Both the position numbers and the translations under genes were made by a program. Shown here one piece after another: positions 25,097 through 33,264 of a DNA stretch of 64,000 nucleotides. The DNA comes from SW-4-43-9 sp047617985 (GTDB taxonomy: Archaea; Nanohalarchaeota; Nanosalinia; Nanosalinales; Nanosalinaceae). The number at the start of each line of letters is the position of its first letter. Positions within the stretch are counted from its first letter, which is position 1. The notes beneath the pieces are model-generated. The model worked only from the letters and a program-made list of their open reading frames with translations. It had not been told where the DNA came from and did no database searches. Location of the stretch: NCBI GenBank assembly GCA_047617985.1, contig JBLGBS010000003.1, forward strand, positions 1 to 64,000, given 5' to 3'.

Positions 25097-25399
25097 TCAA
25101 TGATTCTTTCGGTGTTTTTCTGCGTACTTTTTCCAATTGTTTTTGAGAAAATCATAGGCTGAAAAAGCATCTAGATCTGGCTTCTCAATCTTAGGTTTCC
25201 TTGATTTGAAAAGACAGTCCATGTGGACGTATCCGTGTGAGTAGTCTATTCTAACTATTTCGATTTCTTCCTGAGATGAGTCAGTAAAGTGTATTGTAAC
25301 TGCAAAATCTCTTATATTCTGGAATGATGGCTTAACTTTTCTAGTAATTGAATAAAATCTTCCTTTATATTTTCCAAGCAGTTCTGTATTCTTTTCCAC
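25097..25399 (-). CDS. Small protein of unknown function, possible partner of the divergent HTH gene
   Basis: A 100-residue protein with alternating strands (DFAVTIHFTDSSQEEIEIVRIDYSHGYVHMDCLF) and a C-terminal basic helix ending KYAEKHRKNH. The IVRIDYSHGYVH strand reminds me of small haloarchaeal proteins often found next to HVO_A0114-type HTH proteins. That is recall, not a search. More AT-rich than its neighbours. The start is divergent from 25487, with 87 bp between. Confidence 0.55.
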   Translation of the reverse strand: MEKNTELLGKYKGRFYSITRKVKPSFQNIRDFAVTIHFTDSSQEEIEIVRIDYSHGYVHMDCLFKSRKPKIEKPDLDAFSAYDFLKNNWKKYAEKHRKNH

Positions 25400-25486
25400 A
25401 ACTTTAAGATTAATTTTTATCTTTAATCAATCTATTGATGTGGTAAAGCCACAACAAATATAAGCATTTGAGAATAAAGTAAGAGT

Positions 25487-25816
25487 ATGGAGTCAGAAAT
25501 AGAAGAAAGAAATTCTAGCGAAGAATCATTCGCCAATAAACTGGCTAAAGCAGGTGAAACCGATTTTTATGTTATCAGTCTTGAAGATGCAGAGAAATTG
25601 TTAACTGAAAAAAGAATGGAAATCATTTATGTTCTCAAAAATCAAGAAGTATCTTCTAGTAGAGAGCTTTCTAGGGTTTTGGATAGAGATATTAAACAAG
25701 TCTCAGAAGATCTCAATCTATTACATGAGATATCAGTGATTGAGTTTAAACAAAAAGGCAATAGGAAAATACCGCAGCTCAGGCACAAGAATATTTTCAT
25801 ACAGCCAGTAGTTTAG
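25487..25816 (+). CDS. HVO_A0114-like helix-turn-helix protein
   Basis: A 109-residue winged-helix protein. It has ISLEDAEKLLTEKRMEIIYVLK, then a helix-turn-helix EVSSSRELSRVLDRDIKQVSEDLNLL and a basic wing FKQKGNRKIPQ. The arrangement matches the HVO_A0114 family of putative antitoxin/regulator proteins in halophilic archaea. It is AT-rich. It is divergent from the 100-residue protein and may regulate the shared intergenic promoter region (TATA-like AAATATAAGC at 25455-25464). Confidence 0.7.
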   Translation: MESEIEERNSSEESFANKLAKAGETDFYVISLEDAEKLLTEKRMEIIYVLKNQEVSSSRELSRVLDRDIKQVSEDLNLLHEISVIEFKQKGNRKIPQLRHKNIFIQPVV

Positions 25817-25851
25817 TAGAATATTAAAGAATAGGTCTGATATTGGTTTGT

Positions 25852-27462
25852 ATGTCTCAGGAGAACAAACAGCCGTTATTCTGGAGCGATCAGCTTGCTT
25901 TTGGAACTACTAGAAAATTTGATGAAGAGGATGAGTACGTGTGTGCTTCGGGAATCTCTCCTTCTGGTCTTGTGCACGCAGGGAATTTCCGGGAGATAAT
26001 AACCACCGATTTTGTTGTGAAATCGCTGAAGAATATGGATGAAAACGTCCGTTTTATCTATTCCTGGGACGACTATGACCGATTTCGAAAAGTTCCGGAA
26101 AATGTTCCGGACGAGTTCGAGAAATACATCGGTCTTCCGCTGAGCAAGGTTCCTGATCCTGAAGGATGTCATGACAGTTACGCGGAGCATTTCGAGTCGA
26201 AGCTTGAGGAAGAACTGGAAGGTATGCACATGGATATCGAGTTTATCCGGCAGACAGAAATGTTTGAGAAAGCGGAGTATGCCGACTTAATCAAGAAATC
26301 GATGAATAACAGGCAGAAGATAAAAGCGATTCTGGATCAATACAGAAAAGAACCGCTCGAAGAACCTTATTACCCGCTGAGGGTTTACTGTACAGAGTGC
26401 GGGAAGGACTTCACTGAGGTAAAAGATTACGATGGCGAGTACACTGTAGAGTACTACTGCGAGGAATGTGATGACACCAGAGAACTGAACTTCCGTGAGG
26501 AAGGCAATGTTAAACCTCCTTGGAGGGTTGACTGGCCGATGCGGTGGCACTACGAAGGAGTTAACTTTGAACCGGCCGGGAAAGAGCATTCGGCAGCAGG
26601 AGGTTCCAGAGATACAGCTAACGAGTTAGTTCAGGAGGTTTACAATGATGAGTACCCGGTGCATCAGATGTACGAGTTTGTGACTAAGGACGGTGCCAAG
26701 ATTTCCTCCAGCAGTGGAGAAAATATTTTCACGGTTTCAATGCTGAAAGAAATTTACTCGCCGGCAATCATCAGGTTCCTTTTCGCCGGTACAAAGCCCA
26801 ACAAAGCTTTTGAGATCCCATTTGAGACCGAGGAGATTTTCCAGAGGTACGAGAACTTCGACAAGATAGAATCAGCGTACTACAATCCGGAAGAAGCGAA
26901 GGACGATAAACAGAGGGAGCAGTGGAAACGTATCTACGAGCTCTCAATGGTTGAAATCCCTGAGGAACAGCCGGTCAGAGTTCCTTTCAAGCATGCATCC
27001 TTTATTGCTCAGACAGTTCCAGAGAATCAGTGGAAGGAGAAAGCGGTCAAGTCGCTGAAGAGAACCGACCACATACCGGAGGATATCGATGAGAAAGGTA
27101 TAGAGCAGATTCTGGATAGACTGGAAAGAGCAAAGAACTGGGCTCAGGACTACGCGCCTGAGGAATACAGATACTCGATCAATTTTGAGGTTCCTGAAGG
27201 AGTAATTGAAGATCTTTCAGAAAACCAGGTAGAGGCGGTAAAACTACTGGCTGAAGCTCTAGAGGAGAATGAATACCAGAGTTCTGATGAGCTGGACAGC
27301 CTGATCTTCGATGTGAAAGACGAATCAGAGCTGGGAACCGGGGAATTCTTCTCAACAGTATATACCGTGATGCTTTCACGTGAGCAGGGCCCGCGTCTTT
27401 CAACCCTGATAATGTCTCTGGGCAGGGAAAAATCAGTAGAAATACTGGAGCAGGTGAATTAA
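25852..27462 (+). CDS. lysK: Lysyl-tRNA synthetase, class I
   Basis: About 536 residues from ATG 25852; an in-frame TTG at 25843 is less likely. A class I LysRS, typical of archaea, with HIGH-like PSGLVHAGN near residue 38 and KMSKS-like KISSSSGEN near 285. A zinc-ribbon insert has CTECGKDF near 180 and CEECDD near 203. The C-terminal part is the helical anticodon-binding region. It charges tRNA-Lys. The 3' end overlaps by one base with a possible non-ATG downstream frame. Confidence 0.95.
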   Translation: MSQENKQPLFWSDQLAFGTTRKFDEEDEYVCASGISPSGLVHAGNFREIITTDFVVKSLKNMDENVRFIYSWDDYDRFRKVPENVPDEFEKYIGLPLSKVPDPEGCHDSYAEHFESKLEEELEGMHMDIEFIRQTEMFEKAEYADLIKKSMNNRQKIKAILDQYRKEPLEEPYYPLRVYCTECGKDFTEVKDYDGEYTVEYYCEECDDTRELNFREEGNVKPPWRVDWPMRWHYEGVNFEPAGKEHSAAGGSRDTANELVQEVYNDEYPVHQMYEFVTKDGAKISSSSGENIFTVSMLKEIYSPAIIRFLFAGTKPNKAFEIPFETEEIFQRYENFDKIESAYYNPEEAKDDKQREQWKRIYELSMVEIPEEQPVRVPFKHASFIAQTVPENQWKEKAVKSLKRTDHIPEDIDEKGIEQILDRLERAKNWAQDYAPEEYRYSINFEVPEGVIEDLSENQVEAVKLLAEALEENEYQSSDELDSLIFDVKDESELGTGEFFSTVYTVMLSREQGPRLSTLIMSLGREKSVEILEQVN

Positions 27463-27707
27463 TAATCTCAGAAAGCCTTTACACTGTTTTTCAGAGGTTA
27501 AATGAAAAACAGTTCGAGATAGGTGAAGACCCAGAGCTAGCAGAGCTCCACATGAAGGCTTCAAGACACTTTGAGCAGGCAGCTGTATACAGAGAAGAGG
27601 GAACAAATAGACAGCAGGATTACGAACTTGCATCATCTTTGAGGGCGCTTGAGGCCTTCGACGAGGTAGTGGAAAAGGATAAAGGCAGTACAGAACCTTA
27701 CTACTAG
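27462..27707 (+). CDS. Small helical protein without a canonical start codon
   Basis: An 81-codon frame opening at ATA 27462, which directly overlaps the LysRS stop (TAATA). No ATG, GTG or TTG occurs in frame upstream back to the stop at 27381; the first in-frame ATG is 27552 and gives 51 residues. The translated sequence looks genuine: SESLYTVFQRLNEKQFEI near the start, then two helices with FEQAAVYREEG and YELASSLRALEAFDEVVEK. Either an ATA start coupled to the LysRS stop, a sequencing error, or the shorter ATG form is possible. Function unknown. Confidence 0.5.
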   Translation: MISESLYTVFQRLNEKQFEIGEDPELAELHMKASRHFEQAAVYREEGTNRQQDYELASSLRALEAFDEVVEKDKGSTEPYY

Positions 27708-27711
27708 TATA

Positions 27712-28362
27712 ATGGAAACTGAAAATTTCAACTTCACTGCCTTGAAGCTGTGCGGGGTTTTTGCTGGAGTTTTCGCTCTCCAGATCTTCACTTCTTTCGA
27801 CCCTGCTTTCAGTGCTTCAAGCTCTCCTTGGTGGAAGTTTTTCACCTCGTTTTTCGGACACGGCGACCTGGAGCATCTAATGAATAATCTGTTTTTCATT
27901 GGTTTGTTCGGCTCGATCTATGAGCGTTTCACTTCCTCAAGAATCTTTCTGGCAACTTTTCTTGTCTCCGCTGTCTTCGCCAATCTTTCAGCGTTCATAT
28001 TCTTTGCTGAAACCTCTATCATCGGAGCATCAGGTGGAGGAATGGGGTTGATGGCTGCGCTGGCAGTTTTCAAGCCTAGAAAGATCGGATTGGCTATGGG
28101 AGTGCCGGCTCCGATGTGGCTGGTTCTTGCAATCTATGTACTGATCAATGTCGCAGGTCTTTCAGCGGTTACCGGCACGGCTTATGAAGCACATCTAATG
28201 GGTCTTCTCTCCGGAGGTCTGATCGGTCTACAGCTGAGAGAGCTTGAATCTGACAGAAAACATTCGGGAAAGAAAAAGTCTGGCGTGAGGAAACAGGAAA
28301 AGGCTGAGGATGACTGGAGTAAGAGAATAAGGGAGTGGGAAGAGAAATGGATGATGAAGTAG
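27712..28362 (+). CDS. Rhomboid-family intramembrane serine protease
   Basis: A 216-residue, six-helix membrane protein. It has HLMNNLFFIGLFG near residue 55 (oxyanion His and Asn), the catalytic serine in IGASGGGMGL near 104, and the catalytic His in YEAHLMGLLSGGLIGL near 162. A basic cytoplasmic tail of about 45 residues (KKKSGVRKQEK) follows. Rhomboids cleave membrane-spanning substrates. The gene begins 4 bp after the small upstream frame. Confidence 0.9.
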   Translation: METENFNFTALKLCGVFAGVFALQIFTSFDPAFSASSSPWWKFFTSFFGHGDLEHLMNNLFFIGLFGSIYERFTSSRIFLATFLVSAVFANLSAFIFFAETSIIGASGGGMGLMAALAVFKPRKIGLAMGVPAPMWLVLAIYVLINVAGLSAVTGTAYEAHLMGLLSGGLIGLQLRELESDRKHSGKKKSGVRKQEKAEDDWSKRIREWEEKWMMK

Positions 28363-28701
28363 CTACCGGTTAGGGTTGAAGTCCCGGTTACCTACATCGT
28401 TTTCCCCTTCCAGAAGCTCGTCGGCATCTTCCTCCGGTTCCGTATCTTTCTGTTCACGGCTTCTCTGAGCGCTCTCGTTTCTCTGCTTCGATTTGTCTCT
28501 GTTTTTCTGACGTTTCTGAGTCTGCTCTCCACCTTCCTGCACCTGCTGGATGAACTCATCTGTATCGACCCCTGCTTCTTCCAGTGCGCTTAGATGTCTC
28601 TGGAGCTGAGAGTTAACGATCTGCAGAATTCTTGAAAGCTCTTTTTTCTCGTGTAGAAGTGTTTCGACTGCGCCTTTGTGTTTACCTATCTGTTCTGACA
28701 T
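28363..28701 (-). CDS. Coiled-coil protein of unknown function
   Basis: A 112-residue protein: helical N-terminal half (VETLLHEKKELSRILQIVNSQLQRHLSALEEAG) and a highly charged, low-complexity C-terminal half rich in Gln, Arg, Lys and Glu. No family recognised. The stop directly abuts the rhomboid stop on the other strand. It may be co-transcribed after the TraB gene, 41 bp away. Confidence 0.6.
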   Translation of the reverse strand: MSEQIGKHKGAVETLLHEKKELSRILQIVNSQLQRHLSALEEAGVDTDEFIQQVQEGGEQTQKRQKNRDKSKQRNESAQRSREQKDTEPEEDADELLEGENDVGNRDFNPNR

Positions 28702-28742
28702 AGGTTATTCTCTGCCTTGAAGTCTTTAACTATTTTTGCCGG

Positions 28743-29879
28743 TCAAGCAGTTGCCAGGATTGAGGCAATGTAACCGGCTCCTGCAAACGTTGCAACTGCG
28801 CTTCCAATGGAGACAAGTACAAATGTCAGGATGATTCTTCCAACCTGGTTGCCCCACAGTTCGGAGTACTTCTCGATGTAAACTATTTCTTCCAGTTCGC
28901 CAACTGAAGGTGGATAGAACTTGGCCTCGAAGTATCCAGCGACCATACCCGCTCCCAGAGCCGGGTAGAGAGAGGTTAGAGGTGCTGAAACAAATGAAAC
29001 CAGCCAGGTAGCGGGATGTGATCTTGCGATTATGGCACCTATCATGGCAGAAATCCCGTTTGCCAGTATCCATATTGCTGTTGCTCTGGTACCGGTGGAG
29101 AAATCAATTCCCAGGAAGGCATAAGCCAGCATCGCGATCACAGCTACCGGTACACCGAATCTGACTGCTTTAAGCCACGGCAGACTAGAAGATTTCTCAA
29201 CCTTTTTTCTCTCGAAGCTCTCCTGCCTCAGGTTTTCAATTAATCCTTCTACATGTGCAGCACCCACGAAAACCACTGCGTGCTCAAAATCTTTCTCCAG
29301 TATTTTTTCTGCCATGTAGTCGTTTCTCTCATCAAGTAAAACCTTCTTCAGCTCGGGAAACTCTTCCTCAAGCTCCTCGACTATCTGGGATAGCATATCG
29401 GACTGTTTCAGCTCTTCAACCTCTATATCAGTTCTCTCGAAAACTATAGATGAAAGAAGCAGTAGTTTGTCCAGAATCCCGAGCTCCTCTTTCACACGTT
29501 TGAGGGTGATGCTGATATCCTGGTCTATAACACCGTATTCAATACCTTTTTCCTCAGCTGTTTCCACCGCTTCAAGAAGCTCTGAACCAGGTTCAACACC
29601 CTGCTCCATACCGATTTTTCTCTGGTAAATAGACATCAGCAGGTTCAGAGCAAGAACTGAGCCTCGTCCCTCACGCACTGCTTCCTTGATATCAATATCT
29701 TTCCAGCCTTCCCTATCTCTTATCGATTCAAGCCTCTTCTCGTCCAGCTCGACACCTACAAAATCCGGGTCGAGATCATTTATGGATTCTCTAACCGCCT
29801 GAACACTTTCATCCGAGACATGGGCGGTTCCGATAACAGTAATTTTCCTATCTCCCAGGTTTACGGTCTCCCTGACCAT
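28743..29879 (-). CDS. TraB-family membrane protein
   Basis: A 378-residue protein of the TraB/PrgY family (PF01963). The two GxxH motifs are present as VIGTAHVSDES (residue 16) and FVGAAHVEGL (about 204), with a conserved acidic EL(D)EKR segment (GVELDEKRLESI) between. The C-terminal third has four hydrophobic helices. The family is related to erythromycin-esterase/ChaN-like folds and, in bacteria, to inhibition of peptide pheromone activity; archaeal members have no known substrate. Confidence 0.9.
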   Translation of the reverse strand: MVRETVNLGDRKITVIGTAHVSDESVQAVRESINDLDPDFVGVELDEKRLESIRDREGWKDIDIKEAVREGRGSVLALNLLMSIYQRKIGMEQGVEPGSELLEAVETAEEKGIEYGVIDQDISITLKRVKEELGILDKLLLLSSIVFERTDIEVEELKQSDMLSQIVEELEEEFPELKKVLLDERNDYMAEKILEKDFEHAVVFVGAAHVEGLIENLRQESFERKKVEKSSSLPWLKAVRFGVPVAVIAMLAYAFLGIDFSTGTRATAIWILANGISAMIGAIIARSHPATWLVSFVSAPLTSLYPALGAGMVAGYFEAKFYPPSVGELEEIVYIEKYSELWGNQVGRIILTFVLVSIGSAVATFAGAGYIASILATA

Positions 29880-29933
29880 GTTAAACTGTTTAATGCTGGA
29901 GGCTTTTTATACTCCTTAACCTAAAAACAGGTT

Positions 29934-30479
29934 ATGAAAAAAGCGGTAGCTCCGGTTCTGATAGTTTTCTTCACAGCAGTGGTTCTTGGACATGGAGGAG
30001 CTCACCAGTCGCTTCCGGAGCCGGGCCATTCGCCGGGTTCGATGATGTACGGACTGGAGCAGGCATATGAGTCGGTAAGCCTTGCGCTGACTTTCAGTCA
30101 AGAGGAAAAAGTTAAGAAGAAGATCGGTTTTGCTGAGGAAAGGCTTTCAGAATCAGCTCACCTGGCACAGGAAAACAAGACAGAGCTGGCCTTCAGGGCA
30201 TCAAACAGGTACCTGGAGACGATTAATGAAGCCGAGCAGATGGCAAATCGGACAGGAAACGAAAACCTGACCGAACTCGTTGATAACCATAGACAGGATA
30301 ACACAGAAATCCTTGAGGATCTACAGGAAATTCTTCCCGAGGAAGCTTCACAGGGGCTGGATACAGCTCTTGAAAAAATGGACAGAGCTCAGAGAGAAGA
30401 TAACCGGCCTGAGAACAGCTCCGATCAAAACGGAAGGGAAATGGCGGGATTCGTTGCGACCGGTAGAGCTATGAACTAG
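29934..30479 (+). CDS. Secreted DUF5667-domain protein
   Basis: A 181-residue protein with a signal peptide (about residues 1-20, KKAVAPVLIVFFTAVVLG). The DUF5667 signature PGHSPGSMMYGLEQAYESVSLALTFSQEEKVKKKIGFAEERL is split across helices near residues 30-72, then a helical region and a disordered Asn/Glu/Arg-rich tail. The domain is found in surface proteins of bacteria and archaea without known activity. The 3' end overlaps the convergent unknown gene by 11 bp. Confidence 0.8.
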   Translation: MKKAVAPVLIVFFTAVVLGHGGAHQSLPEPGHSPGSMMYGLEQAYESVSLALTFSQEEKVKKKIGFAEERLSESAHLAQENKTELAFRASNRYLETINEAEQMANRTGNENLTELVDNHRQDNTEILEDLQEILPEEASQGLDTALEKMDRAQREDNRPENSSDQNGREMAGFVATGRAMN

Positions 30480-30849
30480 ATTCTTCTTTTTCCAGAAATC
30501 TGTGAAGCTCAGCCAGATCGTAGATATTGGATTCGCTGAAATCATATTTTAGGTGACCGGAATCGGTTTGTTCCATGACACCGATATAGTCTCTGTCTCT
30601 AAGGTACTCCATCGAATTGCTTAGATGCCTCTGATTTACTTCTCCGTCAATCTTGCTTACCCGGATGTTGGCAACTTTATTCTTGAACTTTCCCCACTCA
30701 GGCTCTCCCGTCTCGTAGTCCCATGAACCTATGCAGTTCACGATAGCAGGTATAAGGTCATCGTAAACTTCCTCGAGAGCGTTTCTTGGGTCGCTTCCAG
30801 GCTGTAATTTTCCGCCTTTGTAGGGTTCAAGCTCGTCTATTGGACTCAT
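30469..30849 (-). CDS. Possible winged-helix protein, unknown
   Basis: A 126-residue protein. The middle (FKNKVANIRVSKIDGEVNQRHLSNSMEYLRDRDYIGVMEQTDSGHLKYDFSE) has a plausible helix-turn-helix-wing pattern: a helix NQRHLSNSMEYLRDRDYI followed by two strands. N-terminal DLIPAIVNCIGSWDYETGEPEW is unusual. I do not recognise a family. Confidence 0.5.
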   Translation of the reverse strand: MSPIDELEPYKGGKLQPGSDPRNALEEVYDDLIPAIVNCIGSWDYETGEPEWGKFKNKVANIRVSKIDGEVNQRHLSNSMEYLRDRDYIGVMEQTDSGHLKYDFSESNIYDLAELHRFLEKEESSS

Positions 30850-30892
30850 CTACCATTTTTTATCCGGCAAAGTATTTTACAGTAACCCGGGT

Positions 30893-31747
30893 TTAATCCT
30901 GGTTTGATTCGTCGGTTATTTCGTCTAGGCCCTCTTTGATCTCGTCACTGCTCATGTTCTCCACGTTGCCTATATCGAAGTTTGAGAGATCGATGTCCGA
31001 AATCTTGTCGAGAACGTCCTGCAGACCCTGCTCGCTTTCACCTGAGCTCATACCTCCGATCAGCTCTGTTGGGAAGGTGACAATAGTCGAGTTCTCCGCA
31101 GCGACACTATCAAGCGTCTGAAGCGTTCTCATTCTGTAGCCTTTATCACCAATAATTTCGGAAGCCTGACGGAGTTTAACCGCTGCCTCAAGCTCTCCTT
31201 GAGCATTGGTTCTTCTAGCTCTTCTATCTCTTTCAGCTTCTGCCTCTGCAGCCATAGCTCTCTCCATTTTTCCAGGCAGGTTGATGTTCTGTATCTCGAC
31301 ATCAATCACGTTAACGCCAAAGCTGTCAGTCTTGTCATCCAGCTTTCTCTGGATCTCATCTCCGATCTCATCCCTTCTCTGAAGAAGATCATCCAGCTGT
31401 TTCTTTCCGACAAGATCTCTGAGGATAGAGGTTGCGTAGTTCAAGGTCTGCTTCCGGTAATCGCCGACATTTACAATCGAATCCTTTACATCTTCAGTAG
31501 TATCCTTTATCTCGAAGAAAACTACTCCATCAACCTCTACAGGTACGTTGTCCCGGGTTATAGCTTCCTGCTTCTTCACATCCACGGAATCCTCGTAGAC
31601 AGGTACAGTAACCGGTTTCTCGATAAACGGGATCTTGAAATGCAGACCTGATTTTCTACTGCGTTTATAGCTTCCAAATCTCAGAATAATGCTTCTCTCC
31701 CACTCATCGTTCATGAAAAACGGGAAAGGCCCAGAAATAGATGTCAT
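30893..31747 (-). CDS. SPFH-domain (stomatin/prohibitin-like) protein
   Basis: A 284-residue protein. The SPFH core begins near residue 18 (IILRFGSYKRS, SGLHFKIPFIEKPVTVPVY), continues with DNVPVEVDGVVFFEIKD and ends with the coiled-coil flotillin/stomatin segment AMAAEAEAERDRRARR near 170. The usual N-terminal hydrophobic anchor is absent: the start is polar apart from GPFPFFMN, so membrane attachment may rely on the short FPFF patch or a partner. No NfeD partner is adjacent. Scaffolding or protease control is the known family theme. Confidence 0.88.
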   Translation of the reverse strand: MTSISGPFPFFMNDEWERSIILRFGSYKRSRKSGLHFKIPFIEKPVTVPVYEDSVDVKKQEAITRDNVPVEVDGVVFFEIKDTTEDVKDSIVNVGDYRKQTLNYATSILRDLVGKKQLDDLLQRRDEIGDEIQRKLDDKTDSFGVNVIDVEIQNINLPGKMERAMAAEAEAERDRRARRTNAQGELEAAVKLRQASEIIGDKGYRMRTLQTLDSVAAENSTIVTFPTELIGGMSSGESEQGLQDVLDKISDIDLSNFDIGNVENMSSDEIKEGLDEITDESNQD

Positions 31748-31837
31748 ATTATTTTGTTGGTTTTAATCTGTAATATAATCTTCGGGAGAATACAGCACCA
31801 AAAATTTTCAGACGGATTTCAGAATCAGAAAATTGAG

Positions 31838-32167
31838 TTAATTTTCGTTTTCTGGTATATTTTCTTTTAGCTCCCAGCCTTCAAGCGCGCCGTATGGATC
31901 TATCTCGAAATTATGGTAATCATTGAAGAGCTCGATAGCTTCAACCGCGGTAGCCAGTGTGAATTCATCCACTTCACGGATTAAAGTATATTTTATGATG
32001 TACTTCAGATCTGACGATTCCTCTACACTTCTCAGCTGTTTATTTCCATGTTTAAACACTAGCTGTGCGCTTTCATCGACTTTCTGGCTTTTCTGGGCTG
32101 ACAGACGCAAGTTCATACTATTGCCGTGGTTATCCCATTTACCGAAAATAACTGATTCTGACTTCAT
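31838..32167 (-). CDS. Small protein of unknown function
   Basis: A 109-residue protein: beta-rich N-terminal half (ESVIFGKWDNHGNSMNLRLSAQ, SAQLVFKHGNKQL), then helical LATAVEAIELFNDYHNFE. No family recognised. It is transcribed away from tRNA-Leu, and a 110-bp gap separates it from the tRNA. Confidence 0.55.
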   Translation of the reverse strand: MKSESVIFGKWDNHGNSMNLRLSAQKSQKVDESAQLVFKHGNKQLRSVEESSDLKYIIKYTLIREVDEFTLATAVEAIELFNDYHNFEIDPYGALEGWELKENIPENEN

Positions 32168-32277
32168 AACTTATAGAACAACAATAGAACAGGGACTGTT
32201 AAAACAACCTTTATACTTCAACCATCCATAATTTTCTCAGAAGAGGGAAATTCTAGTCATATATTTAGAAAGGTCTA

Positions 32278-32360
32278 TGCGGGGGACAGGATTCGAACCT
32301 GCGAACCGCTAGAGGACAGGATCCTAAATCCTGCGCCTTTGACCACTTGGCTACCCCCGC
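32278..32360 (-). tRNA. tRNA-Leu (TAG)
   Basis: A class II tRNA on the minus strand: acceptor GCGGGGG (32360-32354) pairs with CCCCCGC (32285-32279). The anticodon stem CAGGA/TCCTG encloses TTTAGGA with anticodon TAG. The long variable arm (CCTCTAGCGGTTCGC region) and the T-arm with GTTCGAATC follow, and the discriminator is A at 32278. There is no intron. Its first 14 nt (after G1) are duplicated upstream at 32457-32470. Confidence 0.93.
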
Positions 32361-32470
32361 AAACCATTTGGTTTGCTCGGAACGAGAAGACCTTTGAGGT
32401 CTTCGTGCCCCGCGTATTGTCTTGCCTATTGTATTGAGGGAGGTTGGCAAGAAATTCTTGGCTACCCCCG
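32346..32470 (-). repeat. 14-nt direct repeat of the tRNA-Leu 5' end flanking a 97-nt structured insert
   Basis: CTTGGCTACCCCCG occurs at 32346-32359 (inside tRNA-Leu) and again at 32457-32470. The 97 nt between can fold into GCAAACC-ATTT-GGTTTGC, CTCG-GAA-CGAG and GAAGACC-TTTGA-GGTCTTC. An AT-rich TATA-like stretch at about 32502-32515 would start minus-strand transcription close to the outer copy, so the insert probably lies in the pre-tRNA leader. Nothing else is seen in 32471-32598. Confidence 0.7.
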
Positions 32471-32598
32471 TATAGGAGCTATGTTGTTGTTTGAGGTGGT
32501 TAATATTTTTAATACAGTGTGCTGTTTCTGTCTGGATTTACAGTAAACTGTTTAAAAACTGGTTTTCAATGAGTTTTCAGGGGAGAAGGGGTTATTTG

Positions 32599-33264
32599 AT
32601 GGAATACAATGGTTTTGATGTTTACTGGGATGGACATGCCTCGGTGAGGGTTGTTGACGAGGGCTTCACTACTGCTGTCGATCCTTTTGGACAGGTTTCT
32701 CCTGATTTTGATGCCGATCTTGTTCTTGTGACGCATGAGCACACCGGTCATTTTGATCCTGTCAAGCTGGAAGAGGTTTGCTCTTCCGGTACGTGTGTTG
32801 TGATACCTGATTCTATGGATCCTGATGATATTCCATGCAGTGATGTGGAGACTATGGAGGAGGGCCAGGAGATCGATATTTTCGGGATAACCGTTGAGGC
32901 TGTTTCAATGTACAATGACAGGCATGAAAGAGGTGAGGGATTTGGCTACAGGTTTGAGATGCGTGGCCACAGTTTTTTCGTTGCCGGGGATACCGGTTTA
33001 ATCGATGAGTTTTTCGATCTGGAGAACAGGGTTAATGTTGCGTTTCTCCCGGTTGAAGGGGATTACACTATGGATGTTGACGAGGCTATAAAGTCAGCGG
33101 TAAGGATTAAACCTGATATGGTTGTTCCATACCATTACGGGAAGCCGTTTTTCTCGGATATGAGTGTTGATCTAAAGGCTTTCAGGAACGAGCTGGAGGA
33201 CAGAAACATTAGATGTGAAATAATTGAGAGTAAATATTTAGACGAGACTGCTCAGGCTGAGTAA
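32599..33264 (+). CDS. Metallo-beta-lactamase-fold hydrolase (UPF0173-like) with altered metal motif
   Basis: About 221 residues from ATG 32599 (MEYNGFDVYWDGHASVRV). The frame can extend to 32491, but the fold begins at residue 1 here. It has the UPF0173-like WDGHASVRV opening, later FFVAGDTGLIDE (metal Asp) and VVPYHYGKPF (His). The core motif reads THEHTGHFDP, so the Asp of HxHxDH is replaced by Gly, which would weaken the second metal site. The overlap with the convergent secreted protein gene is 27 bp. The substrate is unknown. Confidence 0.82.
   Translation: MEYNGFDVYWDGHASVRVVDEGFTTAVDPFGQVSPDFDADLVLVTHEHTGHFDPVKLEEVCSSGTCVVIPDSMDPDDIPCSDVETMEEGQEIDIFGITVEAVSMYNDRHERGEGFGYRFEMRGHSFFVAGDTGLIDEFFDLENRVNVAFLPVEGDYTMDVDEAIKSAVRIKPDMVVPYHYGKPFFSDMSVDLKAFRNELEDRNIRCEIIESKYLDETAQAE

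Noticed and set aside
25061..25136. Longer start of the site-2 protease
   Set aside because: It would overlap the 25097-25399 gene on the same strand; MIEVNARLIF begins the first membrane helix.
32457..32470. Second tRNA gene upstream of tRNA-Leu
   Set aside because: Only the first 14 nt of a tRNA are present, with no D-arm, anticodon or T-arm following.
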